64,000 nt of DNA from Saussurea involucrata (lineage: Eukaryota > Streptophyta > Magnoliopsida > Asterales > Asteraceae): positions 15,440,301-15,504,300 of the forward strand of contig CM066325.1 of NCBI GenBank assembly GCA_033807775.1, given 5' to 3'. How positions within the stretch are numbered: the first letter of the stretch is position 1; every line of letters begins with the position of its first letter. Under the pieces are notes generated by a model. That model was not told the origin of the DNA. It saw only the letters and a program-made list of their open reading frames with translations, and ran no database searches. Made by a program: the position numbers and the translations under genes. Below are positions 33,505 to 44,712 of the stretch, in pieces.

Positions 33505-33880
33505 TTTATGATCCGTTTGATACGTAGACAGGATAGTACAGAATGGGACAGGACATAACTGAACAGGACAAAACAATTGTTCATCGTTTGATAGACAGAA
33601 CTGGACAGAACAGAACATATAACATTAGATAAAATACAATAAATAAAAATTCAAGAATGAATAAAATATAAAATAGAACATGTATTTGATGTTTTAGAAG
33701 AGAATTGGATTTTATTTTAAGATTATATTGGTAAAACATAAGTCTGTTCCAGCTTGTTCCAAGGGGTGGGGGTGGAACAGGCCTGTTCCACTTTGTTCCT
33801 GTCTGTTTCACATAAAAGTTCTGTCAAACATGGGACAGTGATCCCTATTTTGTTCTGTCCAGTGTACCAAACGCACCCTT
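33505..33880. mobile_element. MITE rich in GGACAGAAC / GTTCTGTCC
   Basis: Many GGAACAG/CTGTTCC and GACAGAAC repeats lie in opposite orientations on either side of an AT-rich centre. The right end reads ACCAAACGCACCC. A relative lies at about 42950-43306. Confidence 0.6.
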
Positions 33881-34670
33881 AAGGATTTGGTCCCTCGAGA
33901 TAACTCTCCTAAAAAAGCTTGTTACTTTAGGGGATTTTTGATCTGATCCTTTCATGTCGCTTCTTTGGTCTTCTCCAACAGAGGGGTTGCACTGGGTTTT
34001 TTAATGACATTTTTGTTGATTCATCATCTTCTTCAACCCATCATTTTTTAATTAACTTATCATTCTTCAAGAATTGTCATCATCTTCTTCATTTTCATCT
34101 TTCACCATCACCACCCTTGTCACTGTTACCACTAACACCTCTAACCCAAAGCCATTACCACAAAGCCCTTGTGGCATGAAGGTTTACCTGCGATGACTTC
34201 GGGCCAATTGTGGTCGCCCGGGTGATTAATCAGTACGCGTAAGCTGTCCTGTAAACACATTACCACCATTAACGCGCACTTCCACCACTACCCATCACAA
34301 CCACTGTTTGCACTAAAACTCACAGTAGAATCGAACTCACAATGGAACCTAAAACGGAAACCCAAAACCATGAACACACAAAAGAAAATCCAAAACCAAA
34401 CCCTGGAATAATCAATGGCGGATGTTTAAAAACCAGCCTTTGTTCTTCAAAATCGAACCCCTACCCCTTCTGTGTGGTTTTGAGGTTTATCAATGGCACT
34501 AGATTGCGGCTGCTAAAGACGTGTGCAGTTTTGGACCAATTTCTTCAAGTTTTATGGAGTTTATATTAAAAGGCTCATGGAGAAGCAGGTTGGTTTGATG
34601 ATTGAAGGAACCCTTATCCTGAAGTTGAATCTGGTTGGCCTCCACTAATGCTCAACCTAGGCTCGCATTT

Positions 34671-34935
34671 GGCGAAGCTCGTGTCACTTAGGAGTCGTGT
34701 ATCAAACACTTATTGGGTAATTGCTTACCAGACGTCCCTTACCTTACGGAATGAACATAGCAAGGACCGAGAATCTTGCCCGATAAGAGGCATAGAAGGA
34801 CCAATAATCTTACCCGGTAAGTGAGGGAAAACACTGTGTGCTTACCGGGTAAAAGACGTTTACCAACAATCCCATTTTGTTGACCAAAAATGTTAGCCAA
34901 TAAGGTAAGTAAGGGTGATGATTTTTGCCGGTTAA
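34671..34935. mobile_element. Degenerate GGGCCGTTTAC-family MITE
   Basis: It shares AAGGACCGAGAATCTT, TTACCCGGTAAGTGAG and CATTTTGTTGACC phrases with 9252-9548. The ends are worn. Confidence 0.55.
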
Positions 34936-35065
34936 CTATTTTTTTAACTTAGTTATCTCAAGAGACCAAAATTCCTAACGAAATGCAAGCTACATTACAA
35001 TGACCACCAATGTAATAAACAAACACATTGTAACTAAACTTGTAATTTTGGAAAAATCACAAGGA

Positions 35066-35483
35066 TTAAAAGTGCAGTTTACTCAAAAATTGTTGTGCTG
35101 CTAAACAAATTGTTTGAATGATAAAAATGACCTTTTTAACTTCTATTTATTTTTTATTTTATTGATCTTAATAAACCATTGTAGGTCAAGAAAACCAAAA
35201 CAAAATTCATTAATTGTCAATGGATTGATCTCCAAACATTAGAATCCAAACACAATTTCAATAAAGAAAATCTCAAGAACATCAAGTAGATCCATCTTGA
35301 ATCAAATCCAACCACAAAATTGTGATTAAAAATCTAAATAACCAACTTATAAGCACGCTTAAATACAAAATACGCATTAAGCCTTACAAATACACAAAAA
35401 AAATCCATAAAACTAAAGAAGACTTGTTTTTTTTTTCAAAACCACACAAATTTATAAAATAAAATCGAGAAAGACAAAACAGA
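35066..35483. other. AT-rich intergenic DNA
   Basis: No gene is seen before the foldback MULE. Confidence 0.4.
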
Positions 35484-35738
35484 AATATATCAGGGAATTT
35501 AATTAAAATACTCCAAGATTAACTTTGACTTGCAATTATACCCAAATCTCTCTCATTTTGCAAAACTGCCCCCTAATCCCGCGATATGGGCCGCGGATCC
35601 GGCCTATGTGGCCCGCGATGGTGCATTTTGGTTAATAAAAAATTTATGAGGCATTCGCAAGGTGCATGATTCGAACCACATCAACAGTACGGGTGCACAA
35701 GACCTTAACCAGTAGTCTAGCTGCTAAGTTGTTAATTA

Positions 35739-36987
35739 TGTTGGTGCAAGTGTACCACATCTCTATATATTTATATATATTTATTTTGATGATTACAAAC
35801 ACACCGTATTATTGTTTATCTAACAATTTAATCCAAGTGTGCAGTTGTTGAAGAACACGAAGATTTAATCTGAAGGGTTCAAGACGGAAGTGTTTTCGTC
35901 GTCATTATTGTTTATAACTAATAATGATAAACACCCTAAAATAATATACCACTTGGATATTTCTAAAAACCCAACAATTAATTTTAATAAGGTTTTGAGA
36001 AGATTCAGCAAGATTTGGGTGCTGTCCTGGAAGCTGACTTTTCCTGACGGCGGTATACCGCGGCGGTACAGCCGGTATACCGCGGATACACTTTTGGCGG
36101 TATACCGCGGGTGTTCAGCCGGTATACCGCGGCAGGCCGTGTGCATCTCTGATTGGTTGAAGTTACCTTTTCCTGACGGCGGTATACCGCGGCGGTACAG
36201 CCGGTATACCGCGGGTACATAATTCCTGCCAACTTTGCATGTAGCCGTTGGTGTGTCAGTCACCTTTTCTGACGGCGGTATACCGCATGCATTTGGCGGT
36301 ATACCGCGGATGCACAATGCCGTTGGAGCTTCTTGATATATATATTACATGCTGGTGATGAAGACCTTAGACCACAACAACAGTAACAACAAAAAAGCAA
36401 CATATACAACCAACAGTAACAAGCACCATTAAAAGTCTCAGCTCTCTCACTCTCACTTATTTATATATATATATTTTATAAAACATTTTTTATAAAATAT
36501 CCAAGTGTGAGATATTATACAAGAGTGATTACCCATTGTGAGTTATACTCCTCTTGTAAGTATTTGAATAACGGGTGTGTGATCCTGTACATCTCAATAA
36601 GCTGAGGCTTAGAGAACCGTTTACTTTGCTCTGTATTTGGTTTGTATTCTACCGTAAAGAATACATTTATTGGATCGTGTCGGGAAGTGTCTCGGCTGCT
36701 GGTTTATCACAGTTGGTGGTAAATCAGTAAATCTCCGTGTCAAGTATCTCTTACCTTTATCTCTTTATTTATTCCGCTGTGCTTTATTATATTTGTTTAT
36801 ATAAACTGCTTTGCATTTATATTTATTTATATAATCTCTGTGTATTTGTTTATATTTACACTCTTCTTTATTATTTGTATACTCTGATTTATTTTTACTG
36901 TTTCCGTACTGTATTTATTTATAAAAGAATTTTTTGAAAGTAAAAGTTTTTAAAATACAACCTTACCCCCCCTTAGGTTGTCTAACA
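35739..36987 (+). repeat. 5' LTR of the gag-only element
   Basis: It starts TGTTGGTGCAAGTG and ends GGTTGTCTAACA. Eight GGTATACC palindromes, most within GCGGTATACCGC, lie at 36052-36305. ORFs across this array on both strands are products of the palindromes. Confidence 0.93.
36052..36305. repeat. GCGGTATACCGC palindrome cluster in the LTR
   Basis: GGTATACC occurs at 36052, 36074, 36099, 36121, 36181, 36203, 36277 and 36298, mostly extended to the 12-bp palindrome GCGGTATACCGC. The cluster is repeated in the 3' LTR at 38834-39087. Confidence 0.85.
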
Positions 36988-36989
36988 TT

Positions 36990-37001
36990 TGGTATCAGAG
37001 C
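36990..37001 (+). other. Primer binding site of the gag-only element
   Basis: TGGTATCAGAGC begins two bases after the 5' LTR; it is the Met-tRNA primer site. Confidence 0.92.
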
Positions 37002-37058
37002 AGGGCTTTCAAAAATTATCTGTTTAATTTTTTAAAGTTATTTCTTTAATTCTTTTAA

Positions 37059-38030
37059 ATGGCTCAACAAAATGCTTGGTTTTCTAAATCTCTTCTTATT
37101 GATTTCGAAAATTTTGATCTTTGGGCAAATTCTTTTGAACGTTATGTTCGTGGGATAAATCAAAAAATTTGGGATATTATTATTAAAGGAAATTTCAAAC
37201 CCACAAAATTTCAAAACAACAAAGTTGTTGAAAAACCTAGCTCGGAATGGTCCGACGAAGATGAGGCTAATTATTGTTTAAATTATGAAGCCAAAAATTT
37301 TCTCTTTTCGGTTCTTACTAACGATGATATTGAGCGTGTTTATCTCTTTGAAACTGCTCGTGATATTTGGGAGAACTTGAACATCACCTATGGTGAAAAC
37401 TCAAAAGAAAAGAGAGACGAAACCCGAGATCAAAGAAATGAAGAAACATGTCTCATGGCCGACCATGATAATGAGGTATCTTCATCATATTCTTCTAAAA
37501 ATAATTGTGATAGTAATTATAGTGATAATTATTATAGTGACAATGAAAATAATCTTGACGAATTATATAAATCATTTCATGATATGGCTGCTCTCGCAAA
37601 TAAATATAAAGATGAAATTTCTAATTTAAAAGAAACCGTATCTATATATAAAAAGGAAATAGATGATGGTAAACAAAAATCTGCTCATGATTTAGATGTT
37701 ATCACTAAATTAGAAAATAAATTAAGTGAAAAAGATATTTGTAAATCTTGTGTTATTTTAAATGATAAAATTACATGTTTAGAGAAAAGAACATGTGAAA
37801 ATATTTTATGTACAAAATGCGATATACTTGAAAATGATAATGCATGTTTAAAAGCTAAATGCGATTTATATGAAAAAGATAATCTGTTAGCTAATGCATT
37901 TCAAAATAGCAATGATAAAGTGTTAAAAATGCTAAATATGTCTAATCGCATTAATTGCCGAAAAGGCATTGGTTATAATACGTGGTTACCTGCCGAGGTT
38001 ATAATACGTGGTTACCTGCCGAGGTTATAA
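37059..38030 (+). CDS. Copia-type gag protein, no pol
   Basis: The 323-residue ORF starts 57 bases after the primer site. The N-terminal 110 residues match Copia gag (DUF4219/UBN2 type): FENFDLWANSFERYV, then EAKNFLFSVLTNDD and ARDIWENLNITYG. The rest is Lys/Glu-rich coiled coil (KYKDEISNLKETVSIYKKEI) and a Cys-rich C-terminal segment with repeated CxxC pairs (CKSC, CTKC) that is not a canonical CCHC knuckle. The last 18 residues come from the 26-bp tandem repeat, where the frame closes. The protein could form particles; enzymes would have to come from elsewhere. Confidence 0.85.
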   Translation: MAQQNAWFSKSLLIDFENFDLWANSFERYVRGINQKIWDIIIKGNFKPTKFQNNKVVEKPSSEWSDEDEANYCLNYEAKNFLFSVLTNDDIERVYLFETARDIWENLNITYGENSKEKRDETRDQRNEETCLMADHDNEVSSSYSSKNNCDSNYSDNYYSDNENNLDELYKSFHDMAALANKYKDEISNLKETVSIYKKEIDDGKQKSAHDLDVITKLENKLSEKDICKSCVILNDKITCLEKRTCENILCTKCDILENDNACLKAKCDLYEKDNLLANAFQNSNDKVLKMLNMSNRINCRKGIGYNTWLPAEVIIRGYLPRL

Positions 38031-38167
38031 TACGTGGTTACCTGCCGAGGTTATAATACGTGGTTACCTGCCGAGGTTATAATACGTGGTTACCTGCCGA
38101 GGTTATAATACGTGGTTACCTGCCGAGGTTATAATACGTGGTTACCTGACGAGGTCATAATACGTGG
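37974..38167 (+). repeat. 26-bp tandem array
   Basis: Seven full copies of a 26-bp unit containing ATACGTGGTTACCTGCCGAG and a partial eighth. The unit length is not a multiple of three, which is why the gag frame ends within it. Copy 7 differs by one base (CTGACGAG). Confidence 0.93.
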
Positions 38168-38506
38168 TGATTTTTTTTATCACATAAATTTAACCGAATA
38201 TTGAAGCCTTAAGATCCGTTTTGGTGCAAGTGTTTCGTATTGGTTTGTATATCTTTGTCTCTATTGCTTTTTGCATTTTATTTTATCCCTCAAATTTTAT
38301 AAAATCAAATTGATATCGTTATTAATTTGAGGGGGAGCGTTTTATTATATTTACCCATGAGTTTATGCTACCTCAATTATATGCATATTTTGAGGGGGAG
38401 CATCTCTCGAGGGGAAGCATACCGTCTTTCTTGACCCTTTTTGCTTCGACAAACGGGGGAGAGAAACCGCATATGCTCTTGCTTAGCGGTTGTGTTTGTC
38501 ATCATC
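38168..38506 (+). other. 3' internal region of the gag-only element
   Basis: Non-coding sequence with three G-rich purine patches (GAGGGGGAGC at 38328 and 38391, CGGGGGAGAG at 38454). These may be secondary purine tracts. Confidence 0.5.
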
Positions 38507-38520
38507 AAAAAGGGGGAGAT
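38507..38520 (+). other. Polypurine tract of the gag-only element
   Basis: AAAAAGGGGGAGAT directly precedes the 3' LTR. Confidence 0.8.
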
Positions 38521-39769
38521 TGTTGGTGCAAGTGTACCACATCTCTATATATTTATATATATTTATTTTGATGATTACAAACACACCGTATTATTGTTTA
38601 TCTAACAATTTAATCCAAGTGTGCAGTTGTTGAAGAACACGAAGATTTAATCTGAAGGGTTCAAGACGGAAGTGTTTTCGTCGTCATTATTGTTTATAAC
38701 TAATAATGATAAACACCCTAAAATAATATACCACTTGGATATTTCTAAAAACCCAACAATTAATTTTAATAAGGTTTTGAGAAGATTCAGCAAGATTTGG
38801 GTGCTGTCCTGGAAGCTGACTTTTCCTGACGGCGGTATACCGCGGCGGTACAGCCGGTATACCGCGGATACACTTTTGGCGGTATACCGCGGGTGTTCAG
38901 CCGGTATACCGCGGCAGGCCGTGTGCATCTCTGATTGGTTGAAGTTACCTTTTCCTGACGGCGGTATACCGCGGCGGTACAGCCGGTATACCGCGGGTAC
39001 ATAATTCCTGCCAACTTTGCATGTAGCCGTTGGTGTGTCAGTCACCTTTTCTGACGGCGGTATACCGCATGCATTTGGCGGTATACCGCGGATGCACAAT
39101 GCCGTTGGAGCTTCTTGATATATATATTACATGCTGGTGATGAAGACCTTAGACCACAACAACAGTAACAACAAAAAAGCAACATATACAACCAACAGTA
39201 ACAAGCACCATTAAAAGTCTCAGCTCTCTCACTCTCACTTATTTATATATATATATTTTATAAAACATTTTTTATAAAATATCCAAGTGTGAGATATTAT
39301 ACAAGAGTGATTACCCATTGTGAGTTATACTCCTCTTGTAAGTATTTGAATAACGGGTGTGTGATCCTGTACATCTCAATAAGCTGAGGCTTAGAGAACC
39401 GTTTACTTTGCTCTGTATTTGGTTTGTATTCTACCGTAAAGAATACATTTATTGGATCGTGTCGGGAAGTGTCTCGGCTGCTGGTTTATCACAGTTGGTG
39501 GTAAATCAGTAAATCTCCGTGTCAAGTATCTCTTACCTTTATCTCTTTATTTATTCCGCTGTGCTTTATTATATTTGTTTATATAAACTGCTTTGCATTT
39601 ATATTTATTTATATAATCTCTGTGTATTTGTTTATATTTACACTCTTCTTTATTATTTGTATACTCTGATTTATTTTTACTGTTTCCGTACTGTATTTAT
39701 TTATAAAAGAATTTTTTGAAAGTAAAAGTTTTTAAAATACAACCTTACCCCCCCTTAGGTTGTCTAACA
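38521..39769 (+). repeat. 3' LTR of the gag-only element
   Basis: Same length as the 5' LTR at a constant offset of 2782 bases; no mismatch seen by eye. Confidence 0.93.
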
Positions 39770-40801
39770 AATTACATTATACCAAAAATATTTTATATTA
39801 TATCAAATATAATATATTAAAGATGATATTTTAATATTTTTAATTCAATGGACCCAAAAATATTTTTGTATTTTTTGATATTTTATTTGGAAGAAAAAAT
39901 TTAAAGTTATGTTAACTTGTATGTTAAAATAATAAGAAAAAATAAGAAAAAATGTAAAAAACTTTAAATTTAAAGGATTCTATATAAACTTAATATTGAA
40001 AAAAGAGATGTATTAATAAAATAATTATTGGAGATGGAAATAATTTATTTTTAAAGATTCTAGTTTATGATAACTTATTTTAGAAAAACTATGATAACTA
40101 TTGAAAATGAACTAAAATATTATTTTCTTTTTTAACTATTTTGTTTTGCAAATTTTAGCGTTAAACTATATTATAAAATATTTTATACATTTAACACAAC
40201 CATTGAAGTAAAAATATTAAAAATAAATTATTAAATATTTTATTAGAGCATACATTTTTTTATTAGAGCATACGTTTAACTATATTATTAAATATTTTAT
40301 TAGAGCATACATTTTTTTTGCAAATTTCAGCGTTAACCATTTTCAACACAACCACTAAAATAAAATATCAAAAATACAAAAATTGTTGGGTCCATTGAAG
40401 TAAAACATTAAAATATCATCTTTAATATTATAACAATAATAATATTAATAATAAATATCTTAATATATTATATTTGATAATATAAAATATTTTTGGTATA
40501 ATGTAATTAACAACTTATCAACTAGGCTACAGGTTAAGGTCTTGTGCACTTTTCAATGCTGTTGATGCAGGCTTTGAATCCTGCACCTTACGAATGCTCA
40601 TAATTTTTTTATTAACCAAAATGCACCATTGCGGGCTCGCGGCCCATCGCGGAGCAAGATCGCAGGCCACATGGGCCGGGTCCACGATCGCGGCCCATAT
40701 CGCGGTTTTAGGGGGTATTATTGCAAAATGGAAGAGATTTGGGGTATAATTGCAAGTCAAAGTCAATCTTGGGGTATTTTAATTAAATTCCCAATATATT
40801 A

Positions 40802-41184
40802 TGTTACGTTTGTTTTTATTTTATTCGGTATTTCGGGAATAAATTAAAGAGAATAAAATGGTGCAAGTAAGAGAGGGATTAAATATTCCGTAGGAAGGAA
40901 GGAAGCTCAAAGTTTCAAGCTTTTCATACAAATCATCATGCTTCATTTGCTTAAAAGATGAATATAGGATTTAACATGCTTCATGCCTTCATTTGCTCAA
41001 GCTTTGACCTGACAGCAGTGGTCAACGTTTAACATATTTAACATCATGAATATATATATTTAAAACACATCTTTTTATATCACACCGTAATTAATTAGAC
41101 TTAAATTAAAGATAAAAACCCAAGTCTGGAAATGAGTAAAGTTACAGTACCTTGACCAAAGTCAAACTCGAACAGTGAAGAAAT
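40802..41184. other. 3' flank of the YrdC-type gene
   Basis: AT-rich; should contain the 3' untranslated region of the minus-strand gene. Nothing else seen. Confidence 0.4.
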
Positions 41185-42943
41185 TCAAGATTTTGCATTT
41201 GGATCTCCTGCTTCTACTAGAGAATGCCTCTCCAATATTGAAATGGTCTCTTCTTTGGCACTGTCCACATAACACAAACAAATACAACTCAAAAACTTTT
41301 ACTAATTTGTCGATACAAGTTTGTTAGAAAACATTTATCCATGCAAAAGTATAAAAACCAAACGGACCCAGTAAATGTATTCAATAGGGTCTTTTGGCTA
41401 ACGATGAGAAAAGATGTTTGATTTCAAATCTTACCTCCCTGGTCTCAAGATCTTGTATTTTCCGAGCATAGTGAGGTCCACAACAGTTGACCCTGCACGG
41501 CCTGCTGGAAGGATACCACCATCATAAACAAACGTACAATTTTCCCACAGATTCTTGAAATCTTTGATGTCTACGCTACTTGGTAGCCCACTAAGGTTTG
41601 CACTAGTCAGGGCCAACGCAGTTCCAGAGCCACGTGCAATCATCCTGATAAAGTCAGAGTCAGGTACTCGAACACCTATGCTATCTAATCCAGGGTTTAA
41701 CGACTTCTCAAGAATACTTGATTCCCCTGAAAAGAAACAAAAATTTATCCATCTGCACTTCCCAAATAAAGAAATGTTGCAGTTCTTTTGGATACCCTAA
41801 AAAGAAAAGCATTGCAATATTCACGGGGGCAAAGGGAGTATGAAATTACGATATTGGGCCTGCAGAAAATAGGTTCGTTAACACAAATAGAGTTGGGAAA
41901 CACAAACCTCTTGTTAGCACCACAGTTACTGGCCCTGGAAGGAGACATTCGAGCAAGCCAGGAGGCAGATGGTCTGTGACCGCAAACCGTTTTATGTCAC
42001 TTACATCCCCAACACAGATGGCTAAAGGGCTAGTGTGTTTTCGCCCTTTGATTTCGTATATTCTATTAACTGCCTCTACTGAACTGCACCAAATTTCCAC
42101 ATAATTTTATAAGGCTATAAGCAGAAGTTGCTTTATGTGATCCAACTAGATTTTTCTTGCAGAAAATAAAAGGAGACACTGATTATTGGGCCTTTTAGTA
42201 AGCATTAGATGCTTGAACTATTTACTGATCAACAGGGCTGTTTGCTAAGATTGCAACTTTGCAACTAATCATTGAGTGATCAAGATTTCCAACCCAAATA
42301 ATGTACAATTACAATCTAAAAACATGTGACTGATTCATTGAAGCAAAACGTCGAACAGGAAGAGTGCATACACAAATTCAAAGAGAATGTCATACCAAGC
42401 ATCACAAGAGAAACCATATAGCGTATCAGTGGGGACAGCTATAACCTTTCCATCTTTTAAAGCTTCAATTGCTTCATCAGCATAAACCTCCGTCGCAGGT
42501 CGAACGATCCCAGACCTAGTTTCAATACCCTCATCGCATCTCTCCAAACTCCATGCCATTTTTCTTATCGCTCCTCCTCGAAGACCCTTGTTCTGTTGAA
42601 GAATTATTGGAAATCCAAGCTTGCATACACCTGAAAGTACACCCATAAGAATCCCAAATTGAGCCCTAAAAAGACAAATCTCATAGTAGAAAAGATTTAA
42701 TTTTTAAACAAATACAGAAAAAGTAATTGAAGGAAGAGCACCTCGAGTAGGGTTTAAGGGAGGAAATCGAGAGGCTATCTTGGTGGGGTTTATTGTATAC
42801 ATAAATAATCTTCGGCTTTTGTTTGGTAAAAAGAATGGGAATCTAATCTCAGTGGAAGGAAGGAGATAGAGAGGGATTGGGGGACGATTCCTCCATTTTT
42901 GGAACCAAATCTCTATGCCCCTTGAAATAAGTACGGTGAACAT
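41185..42943 (-). CDS. Threonylcarbamoyl-AMP synthase, YrdC/Sua5 family
   Basis: Five exons: 42943-42742, 42630-42396, 42083-41908, 41726-41435, 41260-41185, all GT-AG. They join to 326 residues from ATG 42943, or 279 from the in-frame ATG at 42802. YrdC enzymes make threonylcarbamoyl-AMP from Thr, bicarbonate and ATP, the first step of the t6A modification of ANN-decoding tRNAs. Visible motifs: GKVIAVPTDTLYGF with CDA, VNRIYEIKGRKHTSPLAICV (KxR), LLPGPVTVVL, IGVRVPD, LTSANLSG (SxN) and STVVDLT. The N-terminus before the domain is rich in Arg/Ser/Pro and Phe, suggesting an organelle transit peptide; the longer start adds more of it. All key motifs are intact. A MITE begins just upstream. Confidence 0.93.
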
Positions 42944-42949
42944 CGAGGC

Positions 42950-43306
42950 AAGACAAGACAAAGTTCACTGTCACACCTATCAGAACCTTTATACGGAACA
43001 GACTGAAACAAGATGGAACAAGCTAGAAAAGACCTGTTCTACCTTCATCCATGGAACAAGGTGGAACAGACTTATGTTCTACCAATATAACCTCAAAATA
43101 AAATCTAATTCTCTTCTAAAACATTAAATAAACTTTTTATTTCATATTTTATTCCTTCTTTAAATTTAGCAAAGGTAAATTGGTCATTGTTATCTGTTCT
43201 GTTCTATTCATTTCTGTCTTACCAAACGTGAAACTGCTGTTCTGTTTTGTACCACATTGTTCAATCCTATCATGTTTTCGTACCAAACGCACCCCGAGCG
43301 ACTATT
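42950..43306. mobile_element. MITE rich in GGAACAG / CTGTTC repeats
   Basis: Relative of 33505-33880: shares TGTTCTACCAATATAACCTC-like phrases and the end ACCAAACGCACCCC. It abuts the 5' end of the YrdC-type gene and may influence its promoter. Confidence 0.6.
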
Positions 43307-43472
43307 TTTTAGAAAGTATTAACAAAATGAAAAATAGGGGAGTTTTTGTGACCGTTGGATTAATCGAGTTAAATGAATAGATTAAAATCATTAAAATGAT
43401 GCTTTGAGTTTTTATTTATTTTTTAATCAATAGAAGATTAATATAAGCAAAATAAATTACACCATTTTTTTA

Positions 43473-43836
43473 GGGAAATTAATTAAAATACCCTAAGTTT
43501 GACCAACTGATACCAAAGTACCCCAAAAAATTATTTTCTTACCGAAATGCCCTCTTTTTCCGCGATAGGATCCCGCGATCGCGGTTAGGGACCAATTGTG
43601 AAAATTTTTGCAAGAAATATTTACACTTTCAGTCCCTGGCCCCCGCGATCGAGGCCCGCGATGGCCTGCTATGGGGACTGAAAGTGTAAATAATCTTGCA
43701 AAATTTTACACTTTCAGTCCCTGCCCGCGATCGCGGGATTTTATCGCGGAAAAAGAGGGCATTTCGGTAAGAAAATAATTTTTTGGGATACTTTGATAAC
43801 AGTTGGTTTGACTTGGGGTATTTTAATTAATTTCCC
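43473..43836. mobile_element. Small foldback MITE of the GGGAATTTAATT MULE family
   Basis: Arms of about 150 bp (GGGAAATTAATTAAAATACC and inverse) with CCCGCGATCGCGG blocks. Flanks ATTTTTTTA (43464-43472) and TTTTTTTTA (43837-43845) agree at 8 of 9. Same ends and same GC-rich palindrome style as the 14.3-kb MULE. The phrase ACACTTTCAGTCCCTG occurs twice inside. Confidence 0.8.
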
Positions 43837-44050
43837 TTTTTTTTATTTGACATTTATATTAATATAATTTAGTTTATATTGATATACTTTTTAATCTTTC
43901 TTTGTAATTTTTTGATTATTATTTATTAGGTTTTTCTTGTGAACCCAATAAAAGGTTTCAAGAAATTGAAAACTATTTTTTTTCTTTCATATATTCACTA
44001 AATAATTTTGAAACCCCGTACTAAATAATAAACATACTAGAAAAGGAAAT

Positions 44051-44648
44051 GGCAAATTGCATAAAAATGCAACGTACTTTAGTATGATTCATATTTTGGA
44101 TAATTTATTTTTTTGGACGGTTTAATCCCTCAGACCACAAACCAAACCGCAAGTGGCGGTTTATTAAATTTTCAAACCGAGCGGTTTGAGATCAAGTGCC
44201 TAGACCGGTCAAACCGGACCGTGGTTTAGGCGGTTTGGTCCGACCGATTTAGGCGGTTTGGGCTTTAAAAACTTAAAAAACATATATAATTTAAAATTTC
44301 AAAGCTTTATTGCCTTGAGTCCACAAAAAAATAAATATAAGTCCAAAAAATTAAAGATAGTCCATAAAAAATTAAGAAAATTGTACTTCATGTGTGCTAC
44401 CTAAACAATTGTCCAGATCATATTTTATTTGTAAACTAGAATTAAAAAGAAAGTTATAAAGAAAGTCAGAAAGAAATTCATCATGCACCTATATCTACAT
44501 TATTTCCTACAAAACCATGGAAGCACTTACTGTACTCCAACATATCCCATGAGCACATACTCCAAAGCATGCGTCGTGGGTGAACAAAAGAAGAACAAAT
44601 AGTGATTTGTGATTTATTAAAGTCGAACAATGTGCGACTATGCGTAAA

Positions 44649-44712
<64 letters not shown>

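Larger units (their letters stand above)
33430..35065. mobile_element. Decayed MULE-like foldback, entered by two MITEs
   Basis: The left arm (about 33430-33504 plus 33881-33915) and the right arm (about 34945-35065) are diverged inverts sharing TTTGTTTATTACATTG and CTCGAGATAACT/TTATCTCAAGAG. The MITE at 33505-33880 interrupts the left arm; the one at 34671-34935 abuts the right arm. The interior (33916-34670) has CT-rich sequence and a SINE-like scrap at 34160-34255 but no gene I can support. No target duplication was found. Confidence 0.5.
35739..39769 (+). mobile_element. Young gag-only Copia-type LTR element
   Basis: Two 1249-bp LTRs (35739-36987, 38521-39769) with TG...CA ends flank a 1533-bp interior. 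A perfect 5-bp duplication AATTA flanks it (35734-35738, 39770-39774). I found no difference between the LTRs by eye, and all their ORF translations are the same. The interior has a primer site, a gag-like ORF, a 26-bp tandem array and a purine tract, but no protease, integrase, RT or RNase H. This is the layout of a non-autonomous terminal-repeat-with-gag element. Its mobility would depend on a partner elsewhere. Confidence 0.93.
35493..40792. mobile_element. Foldback MULE interrupted by a Copia-type element
   Basis: The left arm (35493-35738 continuing at 39775 to about 39870) and the right arm (about 40385-40792) are long inverts. Ends GGGAATTTAATTAAAATAC match those of the 14.3-kb MULE. 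Flanks AATATATCA (35484-35492) and AATATATTA (40793-40801) agree at 8 of 9. Without the retrotransposon it is about 1.26 kb, non-coding and very AT-rich in the centre (39870-40385). Confidence 0.85.

Noticed and set aside
35865..36317. 150-residue minus-strand ORF with RGIPP repeats (again at 38647-39099)
   Set aside because: It translates the GGTATACC palindromes of an LTR and occurs identically in both LTRs; no protein domain.
37974..38167. CRISPR-like direct repeats
   Set aside because: The units are contiguous without spacers, in a plant LTR element; a plain tandem repeat.
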